From CBDDGJ01 sp965227805 (GTDB taxonomy: Bacteria > Pseudomonadota > Alphaproteobacteria > RS24): a stretch of 64,000 nt of DNA. Where the stretch lies: assembly GCA_965227805.1 (NCBI GenBank), contig CBDDGJ010000003.1, positions 558,001 to 622,000 on the forward strand, written 5' to 3'. The notes beneath the pieces were generated by a model, which was not told the origin of the DNA, did not search any database, and was given only the letters and a program-made list of their open reading frames with translations. Shown here one piece after another: positions 44,636 through 53,917 of the stretch (within the stretch, counting starts at the first letter, position 1; each line of letters begins with the position of its first letter). The position numbers and the translations under genes are program-made.

Positions 44636-46105
44636 TTATTTCCAGCCAGCAGGCGGTTGCCCGAGTTTGATGGAAATATTTTTCAACTGCGTATATTGTG
44701 TGAGCGCACCCATGCCTTTTTCGCGTCCAATGCCGCTTTGTTTATAACCGCCAAGGGGGTGTTCAACACTGCTTTCGAGATAATAATTAACGTAAATTTG
44801 CCCTGCCTGCAAACGAGCACCAACACGGTGGGCACGTGATAAATTTTCTGTCCATATGCCTGCGGCCAGCCCGTAATTTGTGTCATTGGCGATGGCGATG
44901 GCCTCTGCTTCATCTGCAAAAGGAATAAGCACCGCGACGGGGCCAAAAATCTCCTCGCGCGCGATGCGCATATTATTATTCACCTCGCCATAAATTGTCG
45001 GCTGAACATAAAACCCGGCATCTAGCCCTTCACCGGTTGCACGTGCCCCGCCTGCGAGCAGCTTGGCACCATCTTGTTTGGCGACATCAAAATAGCCTAG
45101 CACTTTTTCAAATTGTGCCTGATTGGCAATCGGCCCCAAAGATGGAAACGGCTTATCAAGCCCGACAGGGATATTTTCAATCGCCGCTTTGAGCATGGCA
45201 CTAAATTGTTCATAGATGGATTTTTGCACAAGGATACGTGTGCCTGCCAGACACACCTGCCCGCTATTCCCAACAAAGGCAAACAGGGCACCGGGCAAAG
45301 CGGCCTCCAGATTGGCATCTTCAAAAATAATATCGGGAGATTTGCCGCCCATCTCCAGCGTTACCGGCATCACCTTTTCTGCAGCAATCTTGCCAATTTC
45401 ACGCCCGGCACGCAAAGACCCGGTAAAGGCGATTTTTGCAACATCTGCATGACGCACTAATGCTTCGCCCGTTTGCGGACCGGTGCCAGTGACAATATTC
45501 AAAACCCCTTTGGGCACGCCCGCATCTATTGCCAGTTCGGCCAGAGCCAGAGCCGTTGCCGAGGTATATTCGCTCGGCTTATGCACCACTGCGTTTCCTG
45601 CTGCCAGCGCCGGGGCAATCGAACGTGCCGCCTGATTAAGCGGCGCGTTCCACGGGGTAATCACGCCGACAACGCCATAAGGTTCATGTATCGTATAGGA
45701 ATGTTGATAGGGGCCGACCTGAATATTATCGCCTTGCACACTTGGCGCAAGCCCGCCATAATAATGATAATAATTCGCTGCGCCCATCATTGTCCCCATG
45801 CCGGCCATGGCAGGCATACCCATTTCCTGCGATTCCAGATTGGCAAAAAACTCTATATTCGCTTCCAGCGCGCGCGCCAGATTGATGAGGGTTTTACCGC
45901 GTTCTAGCGGACGCATAGCACCCCATTCGCTGCTTGCTGCTTTGGCCGCCGCAACAGCAGCATCCACATCCGCACCACTGCCTTCGGCAATTTGGGTAAC
46001 AACCGACCCATCAGCCGGATTGATCGAGTCAATATATGCGCCGCTTTGAGGGGCAGTAAAATCTCCAGCAATGAAATGTCCATATTGTGATTTTATTTCT
46101 GGCAT
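44636..46105 (-). CDS. Aldehyde dehydrogenase
   Basis: 489 residues from ATG 46105 (MPEIKSQ), which has AAGGAG eight bases upstream; an ATG six bases earlier is too close to it. It has the NAD-binding and catalytic domains of the ALDH superfamily. Motifs are VITPWNAPL, FTGSLRAGREIG, the catalytic Glu in LEMGGKSPD and nucleophilic Cys in SGQVCLAGTR, with EEIFGPV further on. It should oxidise the aldehyde made by the GMC enzyme to the acid for CoA transfer. It sits 13 bases downstream of the acyl-CoA dehydrogenase. Confidence 0.95.
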   Translation of the reverse strand: MPEIKSQYGHFIAGDFTAPQSGAYIDSINPADGSVVTQIAEGSGADVDAAVAAAKAASSEWGAMRPLERGKTLINLARALEANIEFFANLESQEMGMPAMAGMGTMMGAANYYHYYGGLAPSVQGDNIQVGPYQHSYTIHEPYGVVGVITPWNAPLNQAARSIAPALAAGNAVVHKPSEYTSATALALAELAIDAGVPKGVLNIVTGTGPQTGEALVRHADVAKIAFTGSLRAGREIGKIAAEKVMPVTLEMGGKSPDIIFEDANLEAALPGALFAFVGNSGQVCLAGTRILVQKSIYEQFSAMLKAAIENIPVGLDKPFPSLGPIANQAQFEKVLGYFDVAKQDGAKLLAGGARATGEGLDAGFYVQPTIYGEVNNNMRIAREEIFGPVAVLIPFADEAEAIAIANDTNYGLAAGIWTENLSRAHRVGARLQAGQIYVNYYLESSVEHPLGGYKQSGIGREKGMGALTQYTQLKNISIKLGQPPAGWK

Positions 46106-46124
46106 TATCATATCTCCTTTTTAT

Positions 46125-47300
46125 TTATGAATGAGCGGGCTTGCCTAATATGGCGTCAGAAATAATGCGTTGTTGAATTTCCGAGCTTCCCTCAAAGATT
46201 TTGGTTAAGCGCGCATCGCGCCAGTAGCGTTCTACCGCATGTAATGTTGTATAACCTGCGCCGCCTAAAATTTGTAAGGCTTCGCTGGTTACGCGCTCGG
46301 CCATTTCGGCAGCATAATATTTCACCATTGCGGCTTCCTTATCGCACCGCCGGCCACTATCAAGCTCATTACAAACATAATACATAAGCTGGCGGGCGGC
46401 TTCTATTTCGGTGGCCATGCTTGCAATCTTAAAACGAATGGCCTGAAACGCGGCAATGGGTCGCCCGAATTGTTCGCGCTCCTGTGCATAGGCGGTTGCA
46501 TCTTCCAATGCACCTTGCGCCAGGCCGATAGAGCGTGCGGCTGTGTGTGCCCGCGCACCTTCCAAAGAGGCGGCAACTGCCTTAAAGGCGTCTTTTTGTG
46601 TCCCCCCAGTTTTATAAGCAGGGGCACGCGCGCCATCAAAAGCAAGCTCAAATGTTTTCCAGCCATGATAACCAATTTTCGGAATGGCCGCCCCTGATAC
46701 ATTTTGTGGAAACTCACCGCGTGGTTTTTCAAATTGAACCGAAACCAGACCCGCCCAGCGCGGCGCCTCAGGGTCAGTCTCTTGTCTGCAAATCACATGC
46801 AGAAAATCTGCCCTGTCAGCAAATGTGCACCAATATTTATTGCCAGTAACGACCCATTCATCACCATCAAGTTCGGCACGGCAGCTAACAGACGCAACAT
46901 CCGACCCGACATTGGGTTCAGACATGGAAAACGCACCCAAATATTTTCCTTGTGCCATGAGCGCTATTTTTTCCGCCTTTTCTTCTTTTGTGGCTGCCGG
47001 CACGGAACGATAAAAGCCATTGCCGCGTGCAATCAAAGAAGCCACACTCATCCAGCTCCGCGCCAGTTCTTCGGCAACCAGACAATATTCAAAATAGCCC
47101 AAACCCATACCGCCCAGCTCTTCGGGGATGAGAATACCGAAAAAACCAAGCTCACCCATTTTGTCGATAAGCTCTTGCGGGATTTCGCCCTTTTCGGGGT
47201 CAAGTTTATTCGCAAGCGGTAAAACTTCATTGCGGGCAAAGTCGCGCGCTAAATCGCGTATCATTTTGCGTTCTTCGGTGAAATATCCTGTATCCGTCAT
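46125..47300 (-). CDS. Acyl-CoA dehydrogenase
   Basis: 391 residues, full length. The FAD/substrate signatures FSMSEPNVGSDVAS (about 127-140) and YWCTFADRADF are present, with the C-terminal signature YWRDARLTKIFEGSSEIQQR; the Glu of FEGSSE fits the catalytic base of medium/short-chain type enzymes. It introduces a double bond into an acyl-CoA, the step before MaoC hydration. It is eight bases behind the SCP2-like/hydrolase gene. ETF partners are not in the window. Confidence 0.95.
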   Translation of the reverse strand: MTDTGYFTEERKMIRDLARDFARNEVLPLANKLDPEKGEIPQELIDKMGELGFFGILIPEELGGMGLGYFEYCLVAEELARSWMSVASLIARGNGFYRSVPAATKEEKAEKIALMAQGKYLGAFSMSEPNVGSDVASVSCRAELDGDEWVVTGNKYWCTFADRADFLHVICRQETDPEAPRWAGLVSVQFEKPRGEFPQNVSGAAIPKIGYHGWKTFELAFDGARAPAYKTGGTQKDAFKAVAASLEGARAHTAARSIGLAQGALEDATAYAQEREQFGRPIAAFQAIRFKIASMATEIEAARQLMYYVCNELDSGRRCDKEAAMVKYYAAEMAERVTSEALQILGGAGYTTLHAVERYWRDARLTKIFEGSSEIQQRIISDAILGKPAHS

Positions 47301-47308
47301 ATCTATTC

Positions 47309-48559
47309 CTATTGGCGTGTAATCTTATCAAGCACTGGTTTAAGGTAGCTCTTAAATTTTTCAGGATCTTCCGACATAGGGAAATGCCCCAACCCTTGCA
47401 TAATTTCGCAATGCTGCGGTTTAATTGCTTTCGCCAGCTCTTGTGTCATTTCCGGCGTTGCCGATAAGTCATACTCACCTGTCAATAAATAAATAGGACA
47501 TGTATCCGTATCAATGCCATCAATCAGGCCGTTGCGCATATCCCCATCCACAAAATAATAAAATAAATCTCCCATAAATACGCCCGGCCCGCCTTGCATA
47601 TAATACCAAAGCGTTTCCCAATAATGATGTGAAGGCGCGCTTGGTGACATAAGCTGCATGACAGACGCCGCTGCGGTTTCACCACCGTGTATATCCGGAC
47701 GATAAAGCGTGCCGGCCTCCTGCAGGCCAGCAAGTTTTTCACCCATATGGCTATGCGCATACATGGCCGATTGCAACCCAATCGCCGCTTTGAATTCATA
47801 CCCATGGCGCAACGCCAAATGCAGCACCACACGCCCGCCAATAGAACACCCCATAACAATCGGCTTATCCAGCTTAAGTGCCTTTTTCACTGCCATAATG
47901 GTGTCCACATAGGCATCTGTGGTGAGCATATAGCTTTGTGTTTCAAAGCCTGCAGGCGGGGCAGATTTGCCATGCATTGGTAAGTCAAACGCAATCACAC
48001 GGTGGGTTTTGGTAATATCAGGGTCGCGCAGAATATCGCGATATTGCCGCCCATCCGAACCTGCTGTGTGCAAGCATAAAAGCACCTGCCCCTGGCCTGC
48101 TTCTTCGAAGTAAATGCGCTGCCTGTGCCCGCCAATCATAATGTTCAAATAACGCCCTTGAATATCGTCTATATAAGGTGCTTCAATGGCGGCAGGCTTT
48201 GCTTGTGTCACAGGGCGCAATGTTGCAAATAATTTTTCCAACAACATTGAATAGCGGGAAAAAACTACAATATCAGATGTTATAATATCCAGATTATCGG
48301 TTTCACACATGGAAGCCAGCGATTGAAACCCCACACGAGGCTGCACATGCATAAAATTCTCCCACGCCTGTTTATTGCTTTTGAATGTCAAGTCACAATC
48401 ATCGGCAAGGCCGTCACAAAGCGTAATATCTGCCGGCCCGATTATCAGGGTCTGCGCGGCCAACCCATCTGTTTGCAATCCCACTTTTAATGATACAAAT
48501 TGCATCCGCCATGCAATGGTCGGATCTTTTAACGTCGCTTGCTTTAAGGTTTCAAACAT
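47309..48559 (-). CDS. SCP2-like domain fused to alpha/beta hydrolase
   Basis: 416 residues from ATG 48559, with GGGGGAG upstream; an in-frame ATG at 48610 is less likely. Residues about 25-113 look like an SCP2-type lipid-binding fold (DDCDLTFKSNKQAWENF, then LDIITSDIVVFSRYSMLLEK), and 137-415 is an alpha/beta hydrolase with HTAGSDGRQYRDILR and nucleophile S239 in MGCSIGG; the acid is in LTGEYDLSA and the His in GLGHFPMSE. Coupling a lipid-binding module to a hydrolase suggests a hydrophobic ester substrate. It is the first gene of the long leftward operon. The SCP2 assignment is by pattern only. Confidence 0.75.
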   Translation of the reverse strand: MFETLKQATLKDPTIAWRMQFVSLKVGLQTDGLAAQTLIIGPADITLCDGLADDCDLTFKSNKQAWENFMHVQPRVGFQSLASMCETDNLDIITSDIVVFSRYSMLLEKLFATLRPVTQAKPAAIEAPYIDDIQGRYLNIMIGGHRQRIYFEEAGQGQVLLCLHTAGSDGRQYRDILRDPDITKTHRVIAFDLPMHGKSAPPAGFETQSYMLTTDAYVDTIMAVKKALKLDKPIVMGCSIGGRVVLHLALRHGYEFKAAIGLQSAMYAHSHMGEKLAGLQEAGTLYRPDIHGGETAAASVMQLMSPSAPSHHYWETLWYYMQGGPGVFMGDLFYYFVDGDMRNGLIDGIDTDTCPIYLLTGEYDLSATPEMTQELAKAIKPQHCEIMQGLGHFPMSEDPEKFKSYLKPVLDKITRQ

Positions 48560-48847
48560 AGCTCTCCCCCCATATTTTGGGATGGTAAAAGCATGCTTTC
48601 CCCCCGTCAAGACACTAAAAACTTAATCATATATGTGATTTGCACACGCGCTGGGGCGTAAATGGATGCAGTGTTGCAACAAAAACAAAAAGGCTCACCC
48701 CTGTTAAGCTGGTGAAACAGTTCAATACCTTGTAAAGGCGACTTAACATGACTGACAATGACCAGTCGCCGCCCTGCTGAAGCTAAGTCACATCTCCTTA
48801 CCATCAATGGCGATGGCGGGCTCTTGCGTGTGAACGCGGGGCAGGAA
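48560..48847. other. Intergenic region with a possible degenerate transposase fragment
   Basis: No intact gene. The minus strand around 48620-48830 has interrupted coding-like pieces: AIAIDGKE in one frame and, after stops, LVIVSHVKSPLQGIELFHQ in another. The AIDGKE part recalls ISAs1-type transposases, but similarity is short and the reading frames are broken. It lies between the catabolic operon and the ATPase/Fic pair, where an old insertion scar would make sense. The leftward operon promoter should also be here. Confidence 0.3.
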
Positions 48848-50032
48848 TCATGATTGGGCAGAGGCAAGTTTTTCCATGATTTTGGGTAAGGAAATCATTC
48901 TTACATTTTCACCAATGGGGAATTGGTCATCGCCGCCATACACAACAAACTTATGTGTTGCACCGATATCATCACAAGTTTGACTGTAATGCTTACTGAT
49001 TTTTGGCGCGTATCCATGTTTGATTTCCACAGCCCATACTTCTCTATTTGGCATTTTGATCACCAAATCAATCTCTGCGCCAGCAGCAGTGCGATAAAAG
49101 TAGGCTTCTGCCAAACGCGGTAAAACAGAGTGGATATTCTCGACAACAAATCCTTCCCAGCTTTTTCCCAAGATTGGATTCGAGAGTAAAGCATCGTAGT
49201 CTCCGATACCCAGCAAACGATGCAGAATACCAGTGTCCCGGACATAATAGCGCGGGGATTTAATAAGCCGCTTTTTGACATTCACATGCCAAGGCTCAAC
49301 CCGCCTAATCAATAACAAGCCTGTCAGAATATCAATATATTCATTGATCTTTGCACGTCTGACTTCAAGATTTGTTGCAAGTTTGCTTGCGTTGATTGTC
49401 TCTCCTTGAAGATGTGCGAGCATTGTCCAAAGACGGTGCAATGTTTGGGCTGAAACATTAAACCCCATCTGTGGCACGTCCCGCTCCATATAGGTTTGTA
49501 TAAGATCTTCTAGCCATTCCATGGCTATCTCATTTTCTTCGGATAAATAGCTTCTTGGGAATCCGCCGCGCAGCCACAAATTCTGAATGTCTTTTCGGGA
49601 ACCCCCACTCTCTAAAACATTGAGCCCTGTCATTTCAACGTAGCTGATGCGTCCTGCCAGACTTTCCGATGATTGACGCAGCAAATCCATTGACGCTGAT
49701 CCTAAAAGAAGAAACTGCGATCCATTACGTCCTTGTTGACGATTATTATCAATGACACCCCGCAAGACCATGAACAGATCCGGAGCGCGTTGGATTTCAT
49801 CCAGAATAATCAATTTTTCGCTGTTTTCTTCTAGAAAGGCTTCGGGGTCTTTCAATTTTGCCCTATCACGAGGCCTCTCAAGGTCAAGGTAGATCGATTT
49901 CATATCTCGTGCTATGGCTTTAGACAATGTAGTCTTACCGACCTGACGTGCGCCAAGAAGTGCCACAGCCGGGTTATGGCTGATATTTTTTTCTAGTCTT
50001 TTTGTGATCCATCGCTCTAACATACCTTGCAT
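48848..50032 (-). CDS. AAA+ ATPase with DUF4143 domain
   Basis: 394 residues. The N-terminal AAA_14 ATPase has Walker A GARQVGKT (27-34), Walker B LIILDEIQ (74-81) and sensor LLGSASMDL. The C-terminal DUF4143 domain (about 185-390) includes a restriction-nuclease-like segment YFYRTAAGAEIDLVIKM and VWAVEIKHG. The D...EIK pattern is the PD-(D/E)XK look common in this family. Function in the family is unsettled. The start overlaps the region upstream of the Fic gene on the other strand, so both share a short promoter zone. Confidence 0.92.
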   Translation of the reverse strand: MQGMLERWITKRLEKNISHNPAVALLGARQVGKTTLSKAIARDMKSIYLDLERPRDRAKLKDPEAFLEENSEKLIILDEIQRAPDLFMVLRGVIDNNRQQGRNGSQFLLLGSASMDLLRQSSESLAGRISYVEMTGLNVLESGGSRKDIQNLWLRGGFPRSYLSEENEIAMEWLEDLIQTYMERDVPQMGFNVSAQTLHRLWTMLAHLQGETINASKLATNLEVRRAKINEYIDILTGLLLIRRVEPWHVNVKKRLIKSPRYYVRDTGILHRLLGIGDYDALLSNPILGKSWEGFVVENIHSVLPRLAEAYFYRTAAGAEIDLVIKMPNREVWAVEIKHGYAPKISKHYSQTCDDIGATHKFVVYGGDDQFPIGENVRMISLPKIMEKLASAQS

Positions 50033-50164
50033 ATTGAACTATTTATGAGCAAAAATCAAGGTATAAGTAAATCCATATTTTCCCAAACTGGACACAAACC
50101 CTTATCAGCCTTGACCTTGCGGCGAATAGCGCTTATAATCACCTTAAAATATGCAGTGATTATT

Positions 50165-51274
50165 ATGTGGATTCATGAACAGCAAGACTGGCCAAATTTT
50201 ACATGGGATGCAGAAACTCTTGTATCTAAGCTGGCTGATATACGCCATCGCCAAGGCCGTTTGCTGGGGCGCATGGAAGGACTTGGATTTGAGCTGAAAC
50301 GTGAAGCGTCTCTGCGCACACTTGCCAATGATGTCGTTAAATCTTCGGCCATTGAAGGTGAAAACCTAAACCCAGAGGAAGTGCGTTCATCCATTGCCCG
50401 TAGGCTTGGCATTGATATTGCCGGGCTTATGCCTGCAAGCCGTGATGTTGAAGGCATTGTTGAGATGATGCTGGATGCCACGCAACAATTTGCCAAGCCA
50501 TTAACCAAGGATCGACTGTTTGACTGGCATGCCGCTTTGTTTCCAACGGGGCGTAGCGGTATGTACAAAATCACCGTTGGGGGGTGGCGGACTGTTGAGG
50601 CTGGCCCTATGCAGCTTGTCTCTGGGCCTATCGGCAAAGAAACGGTGCATTTTGAGGCGCCTGCTGCTGAGCGTTTAGAAAAGGAAATGGAAGCGTTTCT
50701 AGCGTGGCTAGCGGGAGAAGATGATACCGACCCTGTTATCAGGGCAGGCATTGCACATTTGTGGTTCGTCACAATCCATCCGTTTGAAGATGGCAATGGG
50801 CGTATTGCCAGAGCTATTGGTGATATGGCGCTTGCTTGCGCTGATGGCACACCAGATCGTTTTTATAGTCTGTCATCCCAAATTGAGGCAGAGCGCACAC
50901 AATATTACGATCAGTTAGAATCGCAACAACGGGCAACACCTGATATTACAGACTGGCTGTCATGGTTCTTGGATTGCCTTGGCCGCGCTATCAGCAATGC
51001 GGAAACCACGCTTGGTAATGTGCTGTTCAAGGCGCAGCTCTGGGATATGATTAATCAAAAGCCCGTAAATGATCGCCAGCGCTTGATCATCAACCGTATG
51101 CTTGAGGATGATTTTGAGGGTTTTATGAACACCTCCAAATACGCCAAGCTGACTAAATGCTCTAACGACACGGCCTTGCGGGATATTCAGGAGCTAAAAG
51201 AGCGCGGTATCTTTATTCAGAACCCCGGGGGTGGACGCAGCACCAGTTACAGGCTGCCGGATCGTGAAGACTGA
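50165..51274 (+). CDS. Fic family protein with N-terminal DUF4172 and self-inhibitory motif
   Basis: About 369 residues from ATG 50165 (MWIHEQQDWPNF), where similarity to DUF4172-Fic proteins begins; an in-frame ATG at 50027 would overlap the ATPase gene. The order is a DUF4172 N-terminus, an inhibitory helix with SSAIEG (60-65, the (S/T)XXXE(G/N) pattern of class II Fic proteins), a Fic core with HPFEDGNGR at 205-213, and a C-terminal winged HTH (KYAKLTKCSNDTALRDIQEL). It probably adds AMP to a target and is held off by the inhibitory Glu. The HTH suggests autoregulation. Confidence 0.93.
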   Translation: MWIHEQQDWPNFTWDAETLVSKLADIRHRQGRLLGRMEGLGFELKREASLRTLANDVVKSSAIEGENLNPEEVRSSIARRLGIDIAGLMPASRDVEGIVEMMLDATQQFAKPLTKDRLFDWHAALFPTGRSGMYKITVGGWRTVEAGPMQLVSGPIGKETVHFEAPAAERLEKEMEAFLAWLAGEDDTDPVIRAGIAHLWFVTIHPFEDGNGRIARAIGDMALACADGTPDRFYSLSSQIEAERTQYYDQLESQQRATPDITDWLSWFLDCLGRAISNAETTLGNVLFKAQLWDMINQKPVNDRQRLIINRMLEDDFEGFMNTSKYAKLTKCSNDTALRDIQELKERGIFIQNPGGGRSTSYRLPDRED

Positions 51275-51439
51275 TCTGTTTCCAATGAATCCCAAACAGG
51301 GATTCGATCGCGCGATTGCTTACAGATTTTCTTCCAACATCTGCCACTACTCACAGTTCTAGCCTAACTACACACGCCAACGCCCCCGCGCGGGCACGCG
51401 GAACGCGCTTCTTTCTTTTCTGTTGCAGGAATACACGCG

Positions 51440-52588
51440 CTATAAGCTACGGGCGACAAGCATACGCATAATCTCATTCGCGCCGCCATAGATTTTTTGC
51501 ACACGTGCATCCGCATACATGCGGCTAATCGGATATTCATCCATATACCCAAACCCGCCAAAAAACTGCAAACATGTATCAATCACCGCGCATTGGCGTT
51601 CCGTGCACCAAAACTTTGCCGCCGCCGCTGTATTTGCATCTAATGTCCCCTCCAGCAAACGCATTGTTAGCCCATCAACAAGGCTGCGTGCTGCCATCCA
51701 GTCTGCTTTACATTCGGCAAGTTTGAATTGGGTATTTTGATAATCAAACACCGTTTTACCAAATGTGGTGCGCTGCTTTGTGTAATCTAAAGTAAGCGTA
51801 ATGGCGCGTTCGATTGCTGCCACTGCCTGATTGGCAATAATAAGGCGCTCTTGAGGCAGCTGCTTCATTAACATATAAAAGCCCTGTCCCTCCTCACCAC
51901 CGATAAGGTTATCAAGCGGCACCGCGACATCATCAAAAAACAGTTCCGACGTATCGGCAGCATGTTGGCCGAGCTTGTCTAAATTACGCCCACGCCGAAA
52001 CCCTGCCATTGATGCTTCGACCACAATCAGCGAAATACCTTTTGCCCCTTGGGTGTTATCGGTTTTGGCAACCACAATAATGATGTCAGCCTGTTGTCCA
52101 TTCGTGATAAATGTTTTGGCGCCATTGATGATATACTGGTCGCCTTGTTTGCGCGCTGTTGTCTTTACCGCTTGTAAATCAGAACCCGTGCCCGGTTCTG
52201 TCATGGCAATGGCACAAACCAGTTCACCCGTGGCCATTTTGGGTAGCCATCGCTGCTTTTGCTCATCTGTGCCATAGGCAAGAAAATAATGTGCACAAAT
52301 TGTAGAATGAACCGCATTGCCCCAGCTACTAATGCCCACGCGCTCCATTTCTTCGGCCAAAATGGCTTCATGCGCATAGGTGCCGCCCGCACCACCAAAT
52401 TCTTCCGGCACCGAAGCACATAAAAGCCCCGCCGCACCCGCCTTTGTCCAAGCATCGCGATCAACCATGCCTTGCTTGATCCACTTATCATTATGCGGTA
52501 AAAACTCACGTTCATAAAATTTCTTTACCGCATCTTGAAAAATAGCTAAATCTTCGCTCATCCAAGCGGGGGTATAGGTCTCTAGCAT
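51440..52588 (-). CDS. Acyl-CoA dehydrogenase (LCAD/IVD-like)
   Basis: 382 residues. Signatures are AIAMTEPGTGSDLQAVKTTA (about 124-143), NGAKTFITNG and the C-terminal MYADARVQKIYGGANEIMR. The final motif has Gly where medium-chain enzymes have the catalytic Glu; long-chain and isovaleryl enzymes have YGGTNEIM with the base elsewhere, so activity is probably retained. It stands alone, apart from the catabolic operon by the ATPase/Fic insertion, and could be a separated member of that operon or part of fatty-acid oxidation. Confidence 0.93.
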   Translation of the reverse strand: MLETYTPAWMSEDLAIFQDAVKKFYEREFLPHNDKWIKQGMVDRDAWTKAGAAGLLCASVPEEFGGAGGTYAHEAILAEEMERVGISSWGNAVHSTICAHYFLAYGTDEQKQRWLPKMATGELVCAIAMTEPGTGSDLQAVKTTARKQGDQYIINGAKTFITNGQQADIIIVVAKTDNTQGAKGISLIVVEASMAGFRRGRNLDKLGQHAADTSELFFDDVAVPLDNLIGGEEGQGFYMLMKQLPQERLIIANQAVAAIERAITLTLDYTKQRTTFGKTVFDYQNTQFKLAECKADWMAARSLVDGLTMRLLEGTLDANTAAAAKFWCTERQCAVIDTCLQFFGGFGYMDEYPISRMYADARVQKIYGGANEIMRMLVARSL

Positions 52589-52646
52589 GGCACGCTTCCT
52601 CTTAAACTTTATATAATTTCATATAATAGCATATCTTGCTATAAGC

Positions 52647-53333
52647 TCAAATGATTAAGCGATAGCCCTCCGGGGCAGTAATTAGAATTTCCGCCTTTGT
52701 CGGGTCGGCTTCTATTTTGCGCCGTAAACGATAAATATGGGTTTCAAGCGTGTGGGTTGTTACCGAAGCATTATAGCCCCACACTTCATGCAATAATTGC
52801 TCGCGCCCTACGGCATCGCCAGCACGGTGCAAATATGAGATAATATGGGCCTCTTTTTCTGTGAGCCTGATCTTGCTACCGTCATCATGTAATAATAGCC
52901 TTTGTGCGTGCACAAAACGATAAGGCCCTATTTTATAGTCTGCCGCTTCACTTTTTTCATGAGCGCGTAATTGCGTGCGTATGGATGCAAGCAAAGCGCC
53001 AAAGCGAAATGGTTTTATCATATAAGCGTTAATCATGTCGCGCACGGCAAATTCATGCATTTCCGCTTCTTGCGTGCTTGCGCCTAGCATAATAAGGGGT
53101 ATACACATATCTTGCGCGCGGCTTTCGCGACAAAATGTGAAGCCCGCAGCATCGGGCATATCGGCGCTTACCAGAATCAAATCAAATAAATGCGCCGCAC
53201 ATAGCTCCCGCGCCGCGGCACTATCTGTCGCATGGCTATATTGAAACTCACCATGTAGCTTAAACTGTTCTTCCAGTAATGAAATAAGCAGTGCATCATT
53301 ATCTATAATCAATAGGCGAAATAAGCGACTCAT
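52647..53333 (-). CDS. OmpR-family response regulator with altered phosphoacceptor
   Basis: About 228 residues from ATG 53333; an earlier TTG is possible. It has an N-terminal receiver (about 5-118) and a C-terminal winged HTH (LTEKEAHIISYLHRAG, VWGYNASVTTHTLETHIYRL, APEGYRLI). In the receiver the acidic pocket D11/D13 and the Lys of YMIKPF (K107) are kept, but the usual phosphoacceptor Asp is Ser (S56 in DLILVSADMPD). It may therefore act without phosphorylation, as in other atypical response regulators. No sensor kinase is adjacent. Confidence 0.9.
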   Translation of the reverse strand: MSRLFRLLIIDNDALLISLLEEQFKLHGEFQYSHATDSAAARELCAAHLFDLILVSADMPDAAGFTFCRESRAQDMCIPLIMLGASTQEAEMHEFAVRDMINAYMIKPFRFGALLASIRTQLRAHEKSEAADYKIGPYRFVHAQRLLLHDDGSKIRLTEKEAHIISYLHRAGDAVGREQLLHEVWGYNASVTTHTLETHIYRLRRKIEADPTKAEILITAPEGYRLII

Positions 53334-53389
53334 GGAATTATTTTTACGCAAACACAGATAATAAATGCAAGATTTATTTTAGGCACAAT

Positions 53390-53917
53390 ATGATTATTTC
53401 GGTTTCCTATGCAGGCACAGGCAGTCACGCCATTTTAGCGTGGCAAGATAAAAGTATCCCTTGCCTGATAGGTGCGCGCGGCGTCGCACATGATAAATGC
53501 GAGGGCGATGAAAAGACACCTTTGGGCATTATGCCCATTCGCCGCCTCTGGTATCGCCCCGATCGCGTTACTTTGCCGCCTGTGCTTATACCATCTCGCC
53601 CCATCACCCCGCAAAGTGGGTGGTGTGATGATGCCCAGGCGGATATGTATAATAAACCCATCACTCTTCCCGTTATGGTGTCGTATGAGCGCTTATATCG
53701 GGATGACCCGCTATATGATATATTTTTGGAATTAGGGTATAATGATGCCCCGCCGATTGCGGGCAAGGGAAGCGCAATTTTTTTGCATTTAACCAAGCCC
53801 GCTATGACATCAACCAAAGGGTGCATTGCGATAGATAGTGCAGCAATGCATGCCGTTTTACCACAGATAAGGCCAGGCGATAGGGTAGAGGTAAGATTAG
53901 CTGCGCGCACCGAATAG
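53390..53917 (+). CDS. L,D-transpeptidase (YkuD) family protein
   Basis: 175 residues. The catalytic signature HX14-17(S/T)XGC(I/V) is seen as FLHLTKPAM with H133 and STKGCIAID with C145. The short version without a signal peptide is common in Alphaproteobacteria (COG3786-like). It would link or anchor peptidoglycan peptides if exported; the absence of a visible signal leaves its location open. Its end overlaps the YggS gene end by 21 bases in a convergent arrangement. Confidence 0.88.
   Translation: MIISVSYAGTGSHAILAWQDKSIPCLIGARGVAHDKCEGDEKTPLGIMPIRRLWYRPDRVTLPPVLIPSRPITPQSGWCDDAQADMYNKPITLPVMVSYERLYRDDPLYDIFLELGYNDAPPIAGKGSAIFLHLTKPAMTSTKGCIAIDSAAMHAVLPQIRPGDRVEVRLAARTE

Noticed and set aside
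48607..48867. 86-codon open frame on the minus strand
   Set aside because: No ribosome site, odd composition, and it looks at best like a degenerate transposase piece; kept only as intergenic comment.
50173..50850. 225-codon open frame on the minus strand
   Set aside because: Antisense shadow of the Fic gene; Ser/Ala/Pro-rich with no motifs.
51364..51582. 72-codon open frame on the minus strand
   Set aside because: It overlaps the end of the acyl-CoA dehydrogenase in another frame and shows no features.
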